Assembly: GCA_900893395.1 (NCBI GenBank)
Contig: CAAHFI010477330.1
Span: forward strand, 1 to 24,642
Length of the DNA: 24,642 nucleotides
DNA from: Euglena gracilis
Taxonomy: Eukaryota > Euglenozoa > Euglenophyceae > Euglenales > Euglenaceae
Reading direction: 5' to 3'
A program made the position numbers and the translations under genes. The notes beneath the pieces were generated by a model. The model was not told the DNA's origin and did no database searches. It saw only the letters and a list, made by a program, of their open reading frames with translations. Shown here one piece after another: positions 23,323 through 24,642 of the stretch (its first letter is position 1; every line of letters starts with the position of its first letter).

Positions 23323-24543
23323 GTGCATGTCTCCCCCCACCTGGCAGGGTGGAGCCGGCTGCTCGGGTTGGGCTGGCAGAGCCGCTGCTGCTGCGTGTCC
23401 GCGTGGGCTCCGGCGTGGGGCTCGCGCTGGGCGTGGCGCTGGCCGACGGCGACCGGCTGCCGCTCCCACTCGGCTCGCGGACAGCGAGGGCGACGGGCTG
23501 CCGCCGCCCGAAAGACTGCCGCTGGCCGACGGGCTCCGGGTCCCGCTGGGCTCCCGTCCGCTGAGAGTCAGGCTGCCCGCCGGCGTCCGCTGGCGCTCAC
23601 GCTGCGGCTGGCCGTCGAGTGCGCTGCGGGCTGGGGCTGGGCGTCCCGCTGAGGCTGGCGGAGGCCGACCCCGTGCCGCCCACACTGGCGCTGCCGGACG
23701 CACTGCGCGTCGGCGTCGGCGTGCGCTCGCGCTGCCCGAGGCCGTCCCCGTCCGCCCCGGCGTCGGGGACACCGACGCCGTCAGGCTCGCGAGGGCGTCC
23801 CGCTGGCCGTCCCGCTCCGGCTGGCCGTGGGCGTCGCGCTCCTGACCCGCTCCGGCTCGGCGTCCGGCCTCAGGCTGGGGTGCACGTCCCACTCGCCGAG
23901 GCACCGCCGCTCCCTCCACGACAGAGAGAGCGTGCCCGATGGGCCCAGCCGGCTCCCCGTCCCTCCACCCCTGCCCTGCGCTCGCTGCTGTGCCCCTGTG
24001 GGACCTTCCTCCACTTGGCGGGGCAGTGCTCACCACAAAACGTGCCCCGGGGTCTTGAAAAGCGGCAACGGATAAAAAACGAGGAGTGCCCTTCCCGTGA
24101 GCCCTCTCGGCTGGAGGGGAGGCTGCCCAACAGGGCTGGGAGGAGTCCCGTTCTCCATCACACCACATTCCTACCCAAAGGCTAAAAAAAGGAATGCGGT
24201 GCTTTCTGCGAAACTTCTCACCGGTACAGTTTCTCGGCGTGGCAGATGGCAAGAACGTGCAAAACGGCAATCACAACGGTGTGGCAGCTTCCTTCTCGAG
24301 AAACGCGGGGGGGGGTGCTTTTCTTCCACCAGCCACTTGGCTACTGAACCCTCCCCAACCAGGGAACCCCAAAACAACATGCACCGCGGCAACCAGGGGG
24401 GTCAAATAACAGGAAAATGAACAGACAACACACAGTGGTCGCTCGTCTTGGGTCAGAGCGGCAGAAGGGACCGTTTCGGGTAAAAAGGCAATCGAAAGCA
24501 TCACACAACCACCATTTCGGAACTTGGAAGGGGGGAATAGGCA
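23323..24543 (+). repeat. Array unit 19 (1221 bp)
   Basis: Shortened edge copy with 'GAACCCTCC' near 24347 and 'GCAGAAGGG' near 24462, both edge type. The G-run near 24307-24315 has nine bases, and the C-rich tract near 23957-23985 is reduced, which weakens its quadruplex potential in this copy. Confidence 0.93.
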
Positions 24544-24642
24544 GTGCATGTCTCCCCTCCCACCTGGCAGGTGGAGCCGGCTGCTCGGGGTTGGGCTGGC
24601 AGAGCCGCTGCTGCTGCGTGTCCGCGTGGGCTCCGGCGTGGG
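24544..24642 (+). repeat. Partial unit at the right edge (first 99 bp)
   Basis: Lead segment of a further unit, including the (GCT)-rich 'CCGCTGCTGCTGCG' and the first hexamers of the phased tract. The array is cut by the window and the right boundary is not seen. Confidence 0.93.

Larger units (their letters stand above)
1..24642. repeat. Tandem array of a ~1.25-kb GC-rich macrosatellite-like unit
   Basis: The whole window is a direct tandem array with no interruption, inversion or unique sequence. Twenty occurrences of one landmark, spaced 1210-1257 bp apart, define 19 complete units and two partial ones. The central spacing of 1254 bp (9648, 10902, 12156) is probably closest to the true period. 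Central copies are nearly identical, differing mainly in C-run and G-run lengths. Edge copies carry many more single-base indels. By eye the unit is roughly 70% GC and dense in CpG. No rRNA, tRNA, transposon ends or conserved reading frame was found. A nuclear macrosatellite is the first reading; a herpesvirus-type terminal-repeat array or an rDNA-spacer repeat are alternatives. The unit is not recognised as a named family. Confidence 0.97.

Noticed and set aside
1-24642. 5S or 45S ribosomal DNA repeat
   Set aside because: No stretch resembles 5S, 18S, 5.8S or 28S rRNA in any unit. A spacer-only sub-repeat remains possible but has no positive evidence.
1-24642. CRISPR array
   Set aside because: The repeated unit is 1.25 kb and contiguous, with no short repeat alternating with unique spacers.
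1-24642. Transposon or LTR-element array
   Set aside because: No terminal inverted or long terminal repeats, target-site duplications, or transposase, reverse transcriptase or integrase similarity were seen.
1-24642. Telomeric repeat (TTAGGG or variants)
   Set aside because: No tandem telomeric hexamers are present; the six-base phasing here is GC-rich and degenerate.

Overview
The window is one uninterrupted head-to-tail tandem array of a GC-rich unit about 1.25 kb long. A fixed landmark (the GTG of 'gcagtgcatgtctcc') occurs 20 times: 1028, 2241, 3463, 4673, 5911, 7151, 8398, 9648, 10902, 12156, 13413, 14660, 15916, 17152, 18383, 19629, 20881, about 22105, 23323 and 24544. That gives 19 complete units plus a partial unit at each edge. 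All copies have the same orientation and no unique flanking sequence is present. I find no credible protein-coding gene, rRNA, tRNA, transposon or CRISPR. Long open frames occur on both strands, but they follow from stop-poor GC-rich DNA and from homopolymer-length differences between copies.

Each unit has three parts, given here on the reference unit 10902-12155. (1) After a short lead comes a 534-bp, extremely GC-rich tract (10974-11507) with strict six-base phasing: almost every hexamer has one A/T, at the same position. (2) A C-rich tract follows (11549-11586), whose complement has five or six closely spaced G-runs typical of a G-quadruplex. (3) About 570 bp of more balanced sequence runs to the next landmark, with an A7 run, two G-runs, a short inverted repeat and most of the sites that differ between copies.

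Unit length is 1247-1257 bp in the centre (about 7151-15915) but 1210-1240 bp toward both edges. The shortening comes from scattered one-base losses, mainly in homopolymers. This looks like a contig of long noisy reads whose ends were poorly polished. Some substitution-type differences are nevertheless shared between copies at both edges, so two unit subtypes may really exist.

The organism cannot be named. A long non-coding array fits a eukaryotic nuclear macrosatellite (for example subtelomeric, pericentromeric, microchromosomal or sex-chromosome heterochromatin). The main alternative is the terminal-repeat array of a large DNA virus of the gammaherpesvirus type, which has similar unit length, GC content and copy number. 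The sequence alone does not decide, and I recognise the unit as no named satellite.
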